Of a DNA stretch of 64,000 nucleotides, positions 1 to 11,967 are shown piece after piece. The notes under the pieces were generated by a model. The model saw only the letters and a program-made list of their open reading frames with translations. It had not been told where the DNA came from and ran no database searches. A program made the position numbers and the translations under genes. Source of the stretch: Sinotaia quadrata (Eukaryota; Mollusca; Gastropoda; Architaenioglossa; Viviparidae); assembly GCA_028829895.1 (NCBI GenBank), contig CM054178.1, positions 107,286,558-107,350,557 of the forward strand. The letters are read 5' to 3'. Each line of letters opens with the position of its first letter. Within the stretch, counting starts at the first letter, position 1.

Positions 1-294
1 ATAAATGGTTATAAATTACGATCACACACGTTGTTCTATGCTGTGAGCTAAGACAATTAGGTGAAAAATAATTTTAAATATAAACTAAATTAACTTCTAC
101 AAAAATATATTATCGTCATTTCACATTTTCTCTTCATAATATTTGCAAGTTACCATCTCCTTAATTATGTTTAATGAGAGATAATTTAGATTTAATTTCC
201 AATCAAAGAGTCCTCTTTTTTGCGTGTCCGTTTATTGTATGACCAATTTTGGTCTAGTCGTCACACTGAACGAGTATCGCTCACTTCTAAAATG

Positions 295-1293
295 TTGACA
301 TGACATTATAGGACATGATATTATAGGACACGACATTATAGGACACAACATTAAAGGACATGATATTATAGGACACGACATTATTGGACACAACATTAAA
401 GGACATGATATTATAGGACACGACATTATAGGACACAACATTAAAGGACATGATATTATAGGACACGACATTAAAGGACACAACATTAAAGGACACGATA
501 TTATAGGGCACGACATTATAGGACACGACATTAAAAGACATGATGCTATAGGACACATTATAGGACACGACATTATAGGACACAACATTAAAAGACATGA
601 TGCTATAGGACACATTATAGGACACGACATTATAGGACACAACATTAAAAGACATGATGCTATAGGACACATTATAGGACACGACATTATAGGTCCGACA
701 TTATAAGACATGATATTATAAGCCTCGACATTATAGGACATGACATTATAGGACCGACATTTTATGACAAGGCATTATAAGACACAGAGTTATAGGACAT
801 GACATTAAGATGCAACATTATAGGATATGATTTTATAGGACTGACGCTATAAGAAACAGCGTTATAGAACTGACATTATAGGACACAACATCATATGACA
901 TTATATGACATGATGTTATAGGACATGACATTATAAGACATTATATTATGGGGCTGACATTATAAGACACAACATTATAGGACTGACATTAGGGGACCAA
1001 CATTATTGGAATGACATTATAGGACATAACATTATCAGACGTGTCCTTGTAGGATACAACATTATAAGACATGACATTACAGGACCCCACGTTATTGTAG
1101 GACAACATTATATGACACGATATTTTAGGATACGACATTACAGGACCGACATTGTAGGACACGCCATTATAGGACCAACTTATTACAGGACATGATTTTA
1201 TAGAACCAACTTATTATAGGACACGCCATTATAGGACCAACTTATTATAGGACACGCCATTATAGGACCAACTTATTATAGGACACGCCATTA
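295..1293. repeat. degenerate minisatellite, GACATTATAG-type units
   Basis: About 1 kb of short units around GACATTATAGGACACGAC (about 15-19 bp). A 57-bp higher-order unit repeats at about 535-690. A cleaner sub-array, GGACCAACTTATTATAGG, spans 1172-1290. Frames on the - strand here are products of the repeat. Confidence 0.95.
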
Positions 1294-1336
1294 TAATTTT
1301 GAGTAATGAATAGTCCTCTGCTTTTGTTCTCACCTC

Positions 1337-1475
1337 ACAATCCTCTCTCTCTTTCCTTCCCTCTCCCTTTATTTCCTTTATCTCCCTTTCTGTTTGTCTC
1401 TATCCCTTTCTCTCTTTGTCTCTCTCTCTCTCTCTCTCTCTTGTTCCGTCTTTCTCTCTCTCCCTCCCTCTCTCG
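1337..1475. repeat. CT-rich simple repeat
   Basis: Polypyrimidine tract dominated by (CT)n and CCCT variants, purest at 1419-1441. Confidence 0.9.
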
Positions 1476-2078
1476 CGGGGCATACACCCACACTTGTATA
1501 CACTAACATCACACACAATACACGTGCATACATATTTTATGTTATTCCTAGAACATATATGGCATTGTGTGAAAATTGTGGACAAGCATGCAAATTCTTA
1601 TATTTTTTAACCTCAACAATTCTTTCTTTATTTACTTGTTTTTATATTTTAGCCAGTAGTGCAGATCACTTCCTTCCCTGGCTAGATGTTTTCCGTGCAA
1701 CCTGTGTTTAGTTCTCTCCCTTTCTGATTTGTTTTTCTACAAACCTTACTAATACCTCAAATCATGTTCCCAAGAGACGCATTAGGGCTGTTCTCTTGCC
1801 ATTAATCAGGTTCAGATAGAGAGAAGACTGAATACTAAGGACACATTAGGCAAAGTATATTTCCCCAAGGAATTATTCCAATCATTTCGATTTTTAAAGG
1901 TTGTAATAATAGTAATACTTGGCTATTTTATAAGGGTAAAATAATTAATATTTTATCATGCACTAGTAAGCGAAAAGACTTAGGATCTTAAGAGAAATGC
2001 AATAAAATACTGATTGTAATAGGAAGCTAAAAAACGTTTAAGCACACCAAAAGCAAGAACAACAAGAATTATTATTAT

Positions 2079-2714
2079 TCAGCCTCTTTCCACGACTTCT
2101 GTTTGACTGTCGGTTGTGATCCAAGGTCTCGGAATCTTACCAAGATTCTGGGAGATCCAAGGTTTTACGGAGGATGTGGGCACTTCCGAGGAGCGCTGCT
2201 TTGAGTAGTGGAGCGATTCTGTGGTTTCCAATTCAGATGTTATGTTCCCCAAGGCTCCTATCACTATAGGTATCACTTCTGCTTTTACATTCCACAGTCT
2301 CTGGATTTCTAATCTGAGGTCTTGGTATTTTTCTATTTTTTCTCTTTCTTTTGTTTTTATGTTTCTGTCACTTGGAACAGCGACATCAATGATTGTTACT
2401 GTTCTGTTGGACTTACTGAGAACTACAATGTCTGGTCTTCGTGCAGGAATCACCCGATCTGTTCTTATCTCGAAGTCCCACAGTATTTTGACTTCTTCTG
2501 TTTCGGTGACTGCTTCTGGTTGATGCATCCATGCTCTTTCTGGGGTTTGTATGCCATAGTTCTCACACAGATTTCTATGTATGTGTTTTGCCACTTTATT
2601 GTGTCGTTTGGTGTATTCTGTTCTAGCCAGAACCTGACATCCAGATAGTATGTGCTCTGTTGTCTCATCCATGGATTTGCAGAGTCTACATTTGGAATCA
2701 TTTGGAATTTTCAT
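2079..2714 (-). pseudogene. RLE-type LINE, C-terminal endonuclease fragment
   Basis: An open frame of 211 codons on the - strand, 5'-truncated. Near its start is a CCHC motif (C-x2-C-x7-H-x4-C: CRLC...EHILSGC) followed by YTKRHNKVAKHIH. Then comes DFEIRTDRVIPARRPDIVVL and TIIDVAVPSDRN. The order CCHC, then R/K-P-D, then D about a dozen residues later, matches the restriction-like endonuclease of R2/R4-type LINEs. In a full element it nicks the target DNA and sits downstream of the reverse transcriptase, which is missing here. The frame ends at TGA beside an AAT-repeat tail, so the 3' end is intact. Clade is inferred, not proven. Confidence 0.85.
2127..2155. other. conserved 3' UTR hairpin of the LINE copies
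   Basis: TCTCGGAATCTT and AAGATTCTGGGAGA form a stem around an ACC loop. The same hairpin is at 2839-2867 and 3102-3130. LINE reverse transcriptases often recognise a 3' structure, so this is a plausible recognition element. Confidence 0.6.
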
Positions 2715-2757
2715 GATTTTCGTTTTGTGTGATTTGGTGTTGAGTGCTTGATCTTGA

Positions 2758-2790
<33 letters not shown>

Positions 2791-2794
<4 letters not shown>

Positions 2795-3030
2795 CCTCTT
2801 TCCACGACTTCTGTATGACTGTCGTTTATGATCCAAGGTCTCGGAATCTTACCAAGATTCTGGGAGATCCAAGGTTTTACTGAAGATGTGGGCACTTCCG
2901 ATGAGCGATGCTTTTAGTAGTCTGGGGCAAGTCTGTGATTTCCAGGGAGTTTATTCAGATAGCCTTCCAAATCAATTGTTATGTTCCCCAAGGCTCTATC
3001 ACTACAGGCATCACCTTTGCTTTTACATTC
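2791..3030 (-). mobile_element. LINE 3' fragment, copy 2
   Basis: Repeats the 3' end of copy 1 from the shared CAGCCTCTTTCCACGACTTC to GCTTTTACATTC, with substitutions and a roughly 30-bp extra segment around 2920-2970. It is flanked on both sides by (ATT)n. No long frame remains. Confidence 0.78.
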
Positions 3031-3170
3031 TATTATTATTGTTATTATTATTATTATTTCTTTTCCTACGTCTTCTATTGACTGTCGAATATGAACCAAG
3101 GTCTTGGAATCTTACCAAGATTCTGGGAGATCTAAGGTTTTATGGAGGATGTGTCACTCTTCATTGTGTG
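3031..3170 (-). mobile_element. LINE 3' fragment, copy 3
   Basis: A third and shortest 3' fragment. It begins after an ATT-rich tract (3031-3058) and keeps the hairpin (3102-3130) and the adjoining AAGGTTTTATGGAGGATGTG. Homology fades by about 3170. Confidence 0.75.
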
Positions 3171-3435
3171 TAGGTAATTGAGCATGAGAGTAAATGATAA
3201 TTAAATAATATCTAATACGTGGAAAAGGCTCATTATCACAGTAATATTTGGGGATGTCGTCACATCTTCATTGCTTATGAAATATTCGTTTAAAACGTTT
3301 AACACAACACGTAAACTTAAGTATCACATATGCGTAATGTACATATAGTTGAAACTGAAAGGTAACACTTTAAAGCACGGAAACTATAGATGGCAAATTA
3401 ATTCATACACAGCAAGCAAATATTTTATATTATAA

Positions 3436-3584
3436 GATAGATAGATAGATTGTGAGTGAGTGAGTGAGTGAGTGAGTGAGTGAGTGAGTGAGTGAGTGAG
3501 TGAGTGAGTGAGTGAGTGAGTGAGTGAGTGAGTGAGTGAGTGAGTGAGTGAGTGAGTGAGTGAGTGAGCGAGTGAGTGAGTGAG
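3436..3584. repeat. (AGAT)n then (TGAG)n microsatellite
   Basis: A short AGAT run followed by about 33 nearly perfect TGAG units. One GAGCGAG interruption lies near 3568. The purity suggests high length variability. Confidence 0.97.
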
Positions 3585-3589
3585 TATAT

Positions 3590-6500
3590 ATAAACTGCAA
3601 GAAAAAATTCTTGATACGCCAGCTGACTTACATTAGGGTAATAAAAATAGCAAACTTTATTGTGAATAGATAATAAATGTTTAGTTTTATAACAAACAAT
3701 TATGAACACCTTTTTGTAAAGATATTTTGCTTCGATAAAATTAAACATAAATTAGTGTCTGCCATTGTTGTTACTATTAATACTTCGCTGAAGAATTTCT
3801 TTACTTAAACAAAACATCAATATTTCATTGTGCCTTCTTTTCAGTATTTAAGGAACATTCGTAATATTTGTTTCTTACTGAGATTTACTAAACTTAATAA
3901 TAAGTTATTAATCTTAACTTAGATCATTTTAAAGTTAGAAAGATAAACATACACACACCAGTTAGAGAGATAAAACAAACGGACACACACATAAACATAC
4001 TTTGTAAGCCGGCGAGCATCCATCATGTATCCACCGGGTGGCATTTCCTTCGGGAGCATTCACCCCTCCCTCCACAACTCCCAATCTCACGTCAGCTATA
4101 AGTCTTCAGACAAGTGAGACAACAAACAGTTGGTTTCGGATTCAGGCGGACGGTTCGACACGCCCCAGTCAATAAATGCTTGAACTTTTATTTCTTGGAA
4201 AAATAGGGAATTGTCTTGTGGAAATCCTATACAAATAAAGCAGTTTAATTTGTTGTGCTCATCAGCCTATTTCGTGAAAGAAAGATATCAGTTTGTTTAA
4301 TATAGTAAAAGTCTAATCCATGATCTAATTATTGCTCATTCAAGTGGATTTCTTTGATAATGATAGAAATCACTAAGATATTTTCTCACTACAACAATGT
4401 TAGATGGTTTCAAACAATTGTGCTTTCATTTTCCTAAGACCACAAAAATTACAATAATCATTTTCATTGTTTATTTCTTTTTAGTCACTGACTGCACTTG
4501 AAGACTTAATCAAATATAAAACTATCATCTAATTGACAGATTGAACATCGATTTTTTTCTTGTTGGCTTGGTTTCTGAACTTAGAATATGCTTGCAAATC
4601 ACCGCTTGTGGTCAAGTTAGTATACTAAGGCAGATTCTAAAATGATAATTGTATTCAAAAGTTAAAGGTTATTATGACATGCAGTCATTATAAAACATAA
4701 AGTTACAGAAAACAGTCGTCTCCAGGAAAAACAGCAAACGTCTTCACGCTTCATTTGCCACGTGCACCACCTTCACACTATATGGCCGTGAACAGCAGAA
4801 TTTGAGAAAATTAAAAGCAAGTTCATTGTGCCACTGCGACATCCAGCAGACAGCCTGAAGCTCCAGTAAAGTCTAGCTCGGAACTGCAGAAAGAAATAAC
4901 AGCGTGTTTTCTCTGGACTACTTTCAGGGTCTTCTTAAATGTCACCTGCAACAGAGACACAAAAAGTGAAGTGTAATGAACATTTTAGGGACCTATTTCT
5001 AGACAAAAAAGCGATGATATCGACATGTCCGTTGGAGACTGAAAGCTCGTGTAGTAAACAAGAAAATTATTATTCAGAAAGTACATAATCACTTTGAAGT
5101 ATGTAACTAGAATCATGTTGTTGAAAAGTATTGATTTTTCGTTATGCCCTTGGTGGCTATGAACCCACAGACTTAAATTCATTTAAACAGAGAAATGAAC
5201 AGTAATTAAATGTTAATTAACAATTATATGGCAACACTGGCGAAAAGAAAATGGGTGGTAAAGGAGATAGTTTTATTTATGTGCACACTGTTCTCTTGAT
5301 TTGTGGAGAGGTTGTTGGCTCGAGTAACATGGCCATACCATACTATACCATTAAGAGTACTAGATGTCAACTATACGTTTTCTTCGCATCTAGATTCCAC
5401 TCAGGTTACAAGACACGGATGATTCAAATACTTCATGGTGCATTTCTGACTAAATTCCATTGGCTAGAAGCATATTGTGACTGAGGATTGAGAATGAAGA
5501 AGCTAAAGGTTTTTTAAACGGAGTTCACGGACTGGTCAAAACAATTTCGTTAAGCCAATTGTCATGGTTCAGGCGGGGTGTTAGTCTTGTCAATAACTCT
5601 GGTGTCTTTACTATCCAACGACCTGCCAGACAAGAGGTTACAAAACTTCATTTCGTGGAAAAGAAAACTAGCCAGAAGAAAATGATTAGATTGCAAGATT
5701 GCACAAGAAAATGAGCAAAATTACTTTTATAAATATACTCAGTAAGAAGGTGAATTCTAATTTTCAATCAAACCTCTTGGGATTTGCGGTAGTCAAGGAA
5801 CACGGGGCGATGTTTTCAGATATTATCAGATGAATTTATATTCTGCTGATTGTCACTGTTACCCTGTGTGTGTTGCTCTCTATCAGTGATATTTCAAGTA
5901 GACAATATAGTGCAGAGAGTGATTTCGCCCATGACCTTGACGACTATTTAACTAGTAGTTTAAAATAAATTACCAATACCGCAGACTTAGGAAGGAAGTT
6001 CGAGGTACTTTTCCTAAACTCATCAGCGAAACATATTTCAGCTTGCTAAGATAAGCACTGTTCGCTGACTCAAACTGTTTTCATGCAAACTAATAACTTA
6101 TTCCAAAGGAACCAGTAGCACGTTAGCTGGAACTATATACGTAGTATCGACCTAAAGAAGAGCATCTAGGGGAGATAATTCGATCAAATAATCCTTGAAA
6201 AGCAAGAGTAAAAAATATGTGTGGTCAAGAGTCATGGAGGGTCTTCTTCTCTTTTATTAATATCGATTTTGCAGAAGTGAAGAATTCTCTTGGAGATCCT
6301 AGATTCGGAAGTGGCTATGGCTTTCATGATAATGATAGAGATTAGGAGTAAATAATGAAGAGCGAAAGTAATTCCAAAGTGCCTAAAGTATTTATTTTTG
6401 TGGCTAAAACGGTAAGCAAAGTGGATGGGGGAACATACGTACTATTCATGAATGTAATTCACTTAACAGATAAGGGTGTCCGTCTCTGATTAACACGGTC

Positions 6501-7012
6501 TAGCCATTGGTTTAAAAATAATATTAATTTATTAAACATTTAGAGATTTGACTCTGGGCATTAACTAAAATGCTAAAATTATTCATTGAGTTATGTTAGG
6601 CATACAACCAACAAGAATAAAAGAAAATAAAGAAGTTTATGTTTTATGATTAATAGACAAATGTGAAATTAATTATATACTAGTAGATCAAAGAAAGTAA
6701 GCAAATATAATATGTGTGTTGTTTAGAAAACAGTCATAAATCTTGTTTTTAGGTAAAATATTCATTTACTTAGATATTACTAGAGACATGAGAAAAAGTA
6801 GTTAATGTATGTGGCTTTCATAAGAGGCAAAATTATCCAAAACATCAAATTATGGTTGCAGCATTAAAAAAAGATTGCAAAGAAAAATCATTTATGTATG
6901 TGATTTATGTATTAGTTTTGGTCTAGACCAAACTTTCATTTATATGAATACTAGGAATGTGTTCATTTGTTGATTTATTTTTAATTCGCTCATCTATTTG
7001 TCGATTAATTCT
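3590..7012. other. non-coding stretch, nothing recognised
   Basis: Mostly AT-rich unique-looking DNA. A GC-richer patch at about 4005-4170 has no frame or structure I can name. Short frames at 4985-5182 and 5251-5484 lack any support. Confidence 0.5.
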
Positions 7013-7148
7013 ACTCAAAGGATTGTTTACAATCTTTTTACGTGTAATCATAGAACAGACAAAGATGGCAAAATTAATGTACTCAAAGGATTGTTTACAA
7101 TCTTTTTACGTGTAATCTTAGAACAGACAAAAATGGCAAAATTAATGT
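7013..7148. repeat. 68-bp direct duplication
   Basis: Two adjacent copies starting ACTCAAAGGATTGTTTACAA differ at only a few positions. A recent tandem duplication. Confidence 0.93.
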
Positions 7149-7939
7149 AATTTTATGTTGCTTCTTTAATAGTTTAATAGACAAATGTCGATAAAAAATC
7201 AATTATGTATCTGATATTTCTGGAGAGTAATAACTATATATTTATTCGCCTTAGATGAATATTTTATTTAAAGTGACTTACATAATAGCTTATATGCTAG
7301 AAATTGCCAAGTCCGTTCTCTTGTATAGGCCATTCTACTAGAAATTGACAAAACCATTAATGTATGAAGTTCTGCGTGATGACAGTTACGTAATGTATGT
7401 GCCTCACGTTGTAGGTGTGAGAAAACCACACAGTTATGTGAGTAATATATGTATTGGTGATAAAAAGTATTAACTTGTGTGGTTCTGGTGCTAAGTTACA
7501 AAACCCATTCATGCAAGTGTTTGTGGCTCGTAAGCCTCTCCTTTCTGTTCAATGTTTTTGTTAGTCTCTACTTGCCTTCCTGGCTCCAAAAGGTCAAAGT
7601 GTTCCAATTACGTGCAACCCACACACAGAGATAAATAAACATTTTTAAATTCTGGGCAAAAATCAAAGACGGAACCTGTCTATGTAGTTGGACGCTCCAA
7701 TAAAGGCAATTCTAGGGTTTAAAAATAAAAAAAGAATCGCGTACTTAAAAGTTGTGCTTTTGTTCTGGAGACAGAGACCTCATAAGCAAAAGTACTCGCG
7801 CTTCGCTATCATGCTGTCATCAATAAGCTGGTCAAATAGAGATCGAATCAGAAAGGTCACAGCTAACGGAGTAATGTTAGATAGACTAAGAAAGAGAGAC
7901 GGAGAAAAGTCAGATTGACTGACTGTGCTACAGAAAAGT

Positions 7940-8172
7940 AAGACATGATAACGACAAACAGTTTAGTTAGACATGATAACGACAGACTAATTAGACATGG
8001 TAACGACAAAAAGACTCATTAGACATGATAACGACAAACAGACTAGTTAGACATGGTAACGACAAACAGACTAGTTAGACATGGTAACGACAAACAGACT
8101 AGTTAGACATGGTAACGACAAACAGACTAGTTAGACATGGTAACGACAAACAGACTAGTTAGACATGGTAAC
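7940..8172. repeat. 28-bp minisatellite, about 8 units
   Basis: Units of AGACATGGTAACGACAAACA plus 8 bp. The right-hand units are nearly identical; the first three are shorter variants. Confidence 0.95.
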
Positions 8173-8280
8173 AAGCACAAGATATGCGGGAAAGTACGTA
8201 CAATTCGAGCTGGATGTAAAGTTTCATCTTTTTCGCTTTGAATAACAAAGTAGCGAACATTTGCTTTTCTTTTTGTGTCT

Positions 8281-8356
8281 TCACAGTGAACACATTTTAA
8301 TTTACAGACTTTGTAAAGTGTCATCACAGTGAACACATTTTAATTTACAGACTTTG
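8281..8356. repeat. 43-bp direct duplication
   Basis: TCACAGTGAACACATTTTAA and its continuation to ACTTTG occur twice, at 8281-8313 and 8324-8356. Confidence 0.9.
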
Positions 8357-8754
8357 AAACTAATGTAAAATGTTCATGCATGTTTCGTTGGTGAAGTCTC
8401 CTATAAATTAGTGGGAGTGTGGGTGGGAGGTAGAAGAATATATTATCTCGTGCTGAGATCGTGTGTGCTCTAAAGGTCAATGAACTACGCGTTCATCGAT
8501 CAAACAACCATTACATTATGAAACGCATTAACCGCTTGTTTGAATTTGTTGACAGTCAGTGATCCTTGTAGCTGGCGTTCAGTCACCACTGACGTCTTTA
8601 GTCGACTATTAACAATCTCATACGGGTGGAGTTCACTCAATTGTAGACAGTGAACAATCAATGAAGTTTGGATTTAGTCAAACACTGTCGATTGTTTGTT
8701 GATATAGTGCTTAGGAGAGTGAGGTGAGGCACTTTAATGCTCAGATGGATCTGT

Positions 8755-9150
8755 ACAATATACTATCTGTTTATCCAGCCAGCTGCATATCCATTCTTCA
8801 ATTTAACTATCTATAGTGTATGTCTATTTGTCTATTCAGCCATTCAGCCATCCATTATTCCATTCTTTACTTATACTTCCATTTATCTACCTCTCTGTCT
8901 ATTCCTCAATATATCAATCCATCCATTCATCCTTCTGTCTAATTAATAATCTTTATATTCATTTATTCACATTTATATGTATATCTGCATGTCTGAATGT
9001 CTTTCTATCTATTTATTTATGTCCATATCTATCAGTTATTCTATAAATCTTTCTGTCCATTTATCTATATGTCTATATATGTGCCTATTTATCTATCAGT
9101 CTATTTATCTCATTGTTTATCTAACTATTTGTGTTCAATCCATATGTTCA
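8755..9150. repeat. degenerate TATC/CATC-rich tract
   Basis: Loose tetranucleotide-like sequence (CTATTTATCTATC and variants). Frames here are rich in Ile, Tyr and Ser and are not genes. Confidence 0.75.
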
Positions 9151-9463
9151 GATATAATCTTCCTTTTTTCCTTCCTCAACTCAAAATATGAATGTCATAG
9201 AAAACCAGCTATCTCCATTTAAACCACAATAATCACAACTCCAGGTTTAGCAAATACGCAGAAACAAATGCATGTAGAGCTTACGGAAACAATCTAAGTA
9301 AGCGATTTCATGGATAAATTTATCATCACATTTAGATCATTAAGTGCTGTGCCTGAGTTTGGCCGACTTTTGGAATGAAGAGTGATAAATAATATATACG
9401 GGTCATAAACTGTATACTGAAGAGTTGTCGATATATCGGTAGGTAACAAAAAATAGACTGAAC

Positions 9464-9722
9464 AATGGACAATGATACCAGTGCATTGAACAATGAACAA
9501 TGATATTTGTGCATTGAACAATGAACAACGATACCAGTGCATTGAACAATGAACAACGATACCAGTGCGTTGAACAATGAACAACGATACCAGTGCGTTG
9601 AACAATGAACAACGATACCAGTGCGTTGAACAATGAACAATGATACCAGTGCGTTGAACAATGAACAACGATACCAGTGCGTTGAACAATGAACAATGAT
9701 ACCAGTGCGTTGAACAATGAAC
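9464..9722. repeat. 28-bp minisatellite, about 9 units
   Basis: Units of TGAACAATGAACAACGATAC plus CAGTGCGT. No stop arises on the - strand in any frame, because 28 is not a multiple of three and one stop-free unit cycles through all frames. Confidence 0.95.
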
Positions 9723-9724
9723 AC

Positions 9725-11967
9725 AACTAGCTATAAAAGAACAGCATACTGAATATTGAATGATCCACCCTGTTCGAGAAGAGGAATGCTCCACAGGAAT
9801 CCACCAAAACCCGAGAACATCTCAAGAGGATGCAAAGTTTTAACGCAATTCCTGTAGAGCAAAAGAAGTTAACGATACTACTACTACTAATTAAATAGTA
9901 CTGAATGACATCAGTACTGGATTAAATGTAATAATAAATAGTAATACTATTTATACAACGAAACGTACATTCTTTTCTTTGCATCTAGCAAAGAATATAC
10001 TAAGCAAAGAATTATTACGGAACACATCACAAAACTCAATATTGGTCTTTATTCTTTTTTTTAAAATGTTTCTTCCAGATGTAAACGTTTTGCTTTTGAC
10101 AAAGCACAATATAGCTAACAGCAATGGATACATGAGGAGTTGGGGCGAGCATTGATAGAGGTTTTAATGTTGTCAATTTAAAAGAAGGAACATTTTCATA
10201 CACATATTGACTGATGGTTTGAACTTTACAGTACAAATCATTTATATTATTCTCGATTCACTTAACCTAACCTTTTGACGACACAAAGACCTCTTGATCA
10301 ATCGTCCCGCTTTTATTTATGATGCGTGACGCTCTTACTCGCCATCAGCTTAGAAAATGCCAAGGAACACTACAAAGGTAAGCAACAAGTCTTAAAGTTA
10401 GTGTTCATGTATATGTGTGTATGTATTATGTGTGCCTGATTGTAAACGTGTTTGTGTATGAATGATTGAAGGTACGTATTTATTGCTGGTTTGATTGTGG
10501 AGAAAGATAACAGTACAGTGCCATAAAAGTATAATTTTATTTAAACTGTCCGTACACGTCCATACCTGCTATATGTGTTGGTCCAGACACATCACAACAA
10601 GCATTCATCTGTCTCCTGTCGACACTAGAGACAAGGTGGCGGCAACCAAATGTATGCATTTTCCAGGATCCTGAAAATTTCTGCCGAAGCCTGACTAAAT
10701 ATTCAACACTTCACACACATGATGTTGACAGATTACTGCAGTGCTATAAAAGTGATTACCCTACCCGGCAGCGTCTGATGGATATTTACATGCACCCCGA
10801 TTGATAGACATGAGCTAATGTCGACTTAGTTACTGGCCGCTGACGGTTGTCGCACGACACTGCTGCATGCAGCATCGCTTTTGTCAGTCACGCAGCTGCA
10901 GCTGTCGCCAGCGCTGAATGACATTTCCTTGCGGAAGAATCAGTAGAGGGAGGAAGGCTAGAAGAGCATCTCTCGTTACCATAAGAGTTTTGTCAGGAAA
11001 CTTTTAGAAGTAGAAACACAAAGGAGCGAGGCAGCGATTGATATTAAAACACATTCTTTACAAATAATAAATGTCTTTACCATTCCTACATGCTTCAGTT
11101 TGCCTATTACTAACTACCCTTACCTTTATCACCTGTCCCACCTATTACCATATGTGTTTGCTCATTACAAATTCGTTACCATTTACTGCCTATTCCAACT
11201 GCTTTTACTTATTACTAACTGCATACTAGTAATTACTAATTGTTCTTTATTTAATACTACCTGTCCTTATCTTTTCTTGCCTAACTTAGCTTTAACTATT
11301 CTTACTGTTCTGTTTCTACTTCTTTTTTTCATTTCTAATTCTATCCAGACCTTCACATAGGCTGTAATGTATTCTGAAACTTAATCTGCTGGGGTGCCTA
11401 CTATGCCCTCATGCATCCATCTCATTTTTCTTTGAGCCTAAATTCCATTTTTCACCAAATAAAATTCGCAAAACACTCTATCACGTGGTTATGTGACTAG
11501 CTCAGTAGTGAACCACCTTATTTACAAAATATCACTCAAAAACACACTCAAGCAACTAGTACAACTTAATCTAGCTACTTAAGACAAGCACAAATATGAA
11601 CAATTGAATTCTACACAGCAGTAAAAAAAAATATTGTGAATACATGTATCAATACAAACAATAATCATCAAAGTAATAAAAGTTAATAAAAATTTCAAAA
11701 GAGAAAAAGCAATACAAGTTCTAAAATAATGAATGAGATAAGACTGCATTCCAGATGTCTATGCTTAATCAATTGTACTTTCTTCTGGTGTTTAATCTAG
11801 AGTTTCCAATTAGGTTTTAAGCTCAACAAATTTTCAACAGTCATTTTCTACATTTACTAATTTCAACATTATGACAATTAGTTTAACAATTTTAAACAAA
11901 TCTGTGCTTTTCCCAGGCAGAGCCTACCCACTTTATATGACACAATGCTTACCCTAGGTATTGGTTA
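9725..11967. other. non-coding stretch, nothing recognised
   Basis: No supported gene. A GC-richer patch at about 10800-10960, with GCAGCTGCAGCTG and CTGCATGCAG palindromes, stands out but has no long frame. Confidence 0.5.

Larger units (their letters stand above)
2060..2760 (-). mobile_element. LINE 3' fragment, copy 1
   Basis: Contains the endonuclease fragment, a short 3' UTR with a hairpin (2127-2155) and a short AAT tail on the left (2067-2078). Its 5' truncation point abuts the (ATT)n tract at 2758-2790, which also serves as the tail of copy 2. Confidence 0.8.

Noticed and set aside
232..741. 169-codon - strand frame rich in Met, Ser, Cys and Pro
   Set aside because: It is a translation of the GACATTATAG-type tandem repeat; a second frame over the same array is equally open.
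7940..8172. CRISPR-like array of 28-bp direct repeats
   Set aside because: Units abut directly with no unique spacers, and there are no cas genes; this is a eukaryotic minisatellite. The same holds for 9464-9722.
9294..9794. Repetitive 166-codon - strand protein (HCSLFNAL-type repeats)
   Set aside because: Generated by the 28-bp minisatellite; no conserved flanks.
11499..11515. tRNA or SINE A-box (TAGCTCAGTAGTGAACC)
   Set aside because: No B-box or cloverleaf follows at the expected distance.
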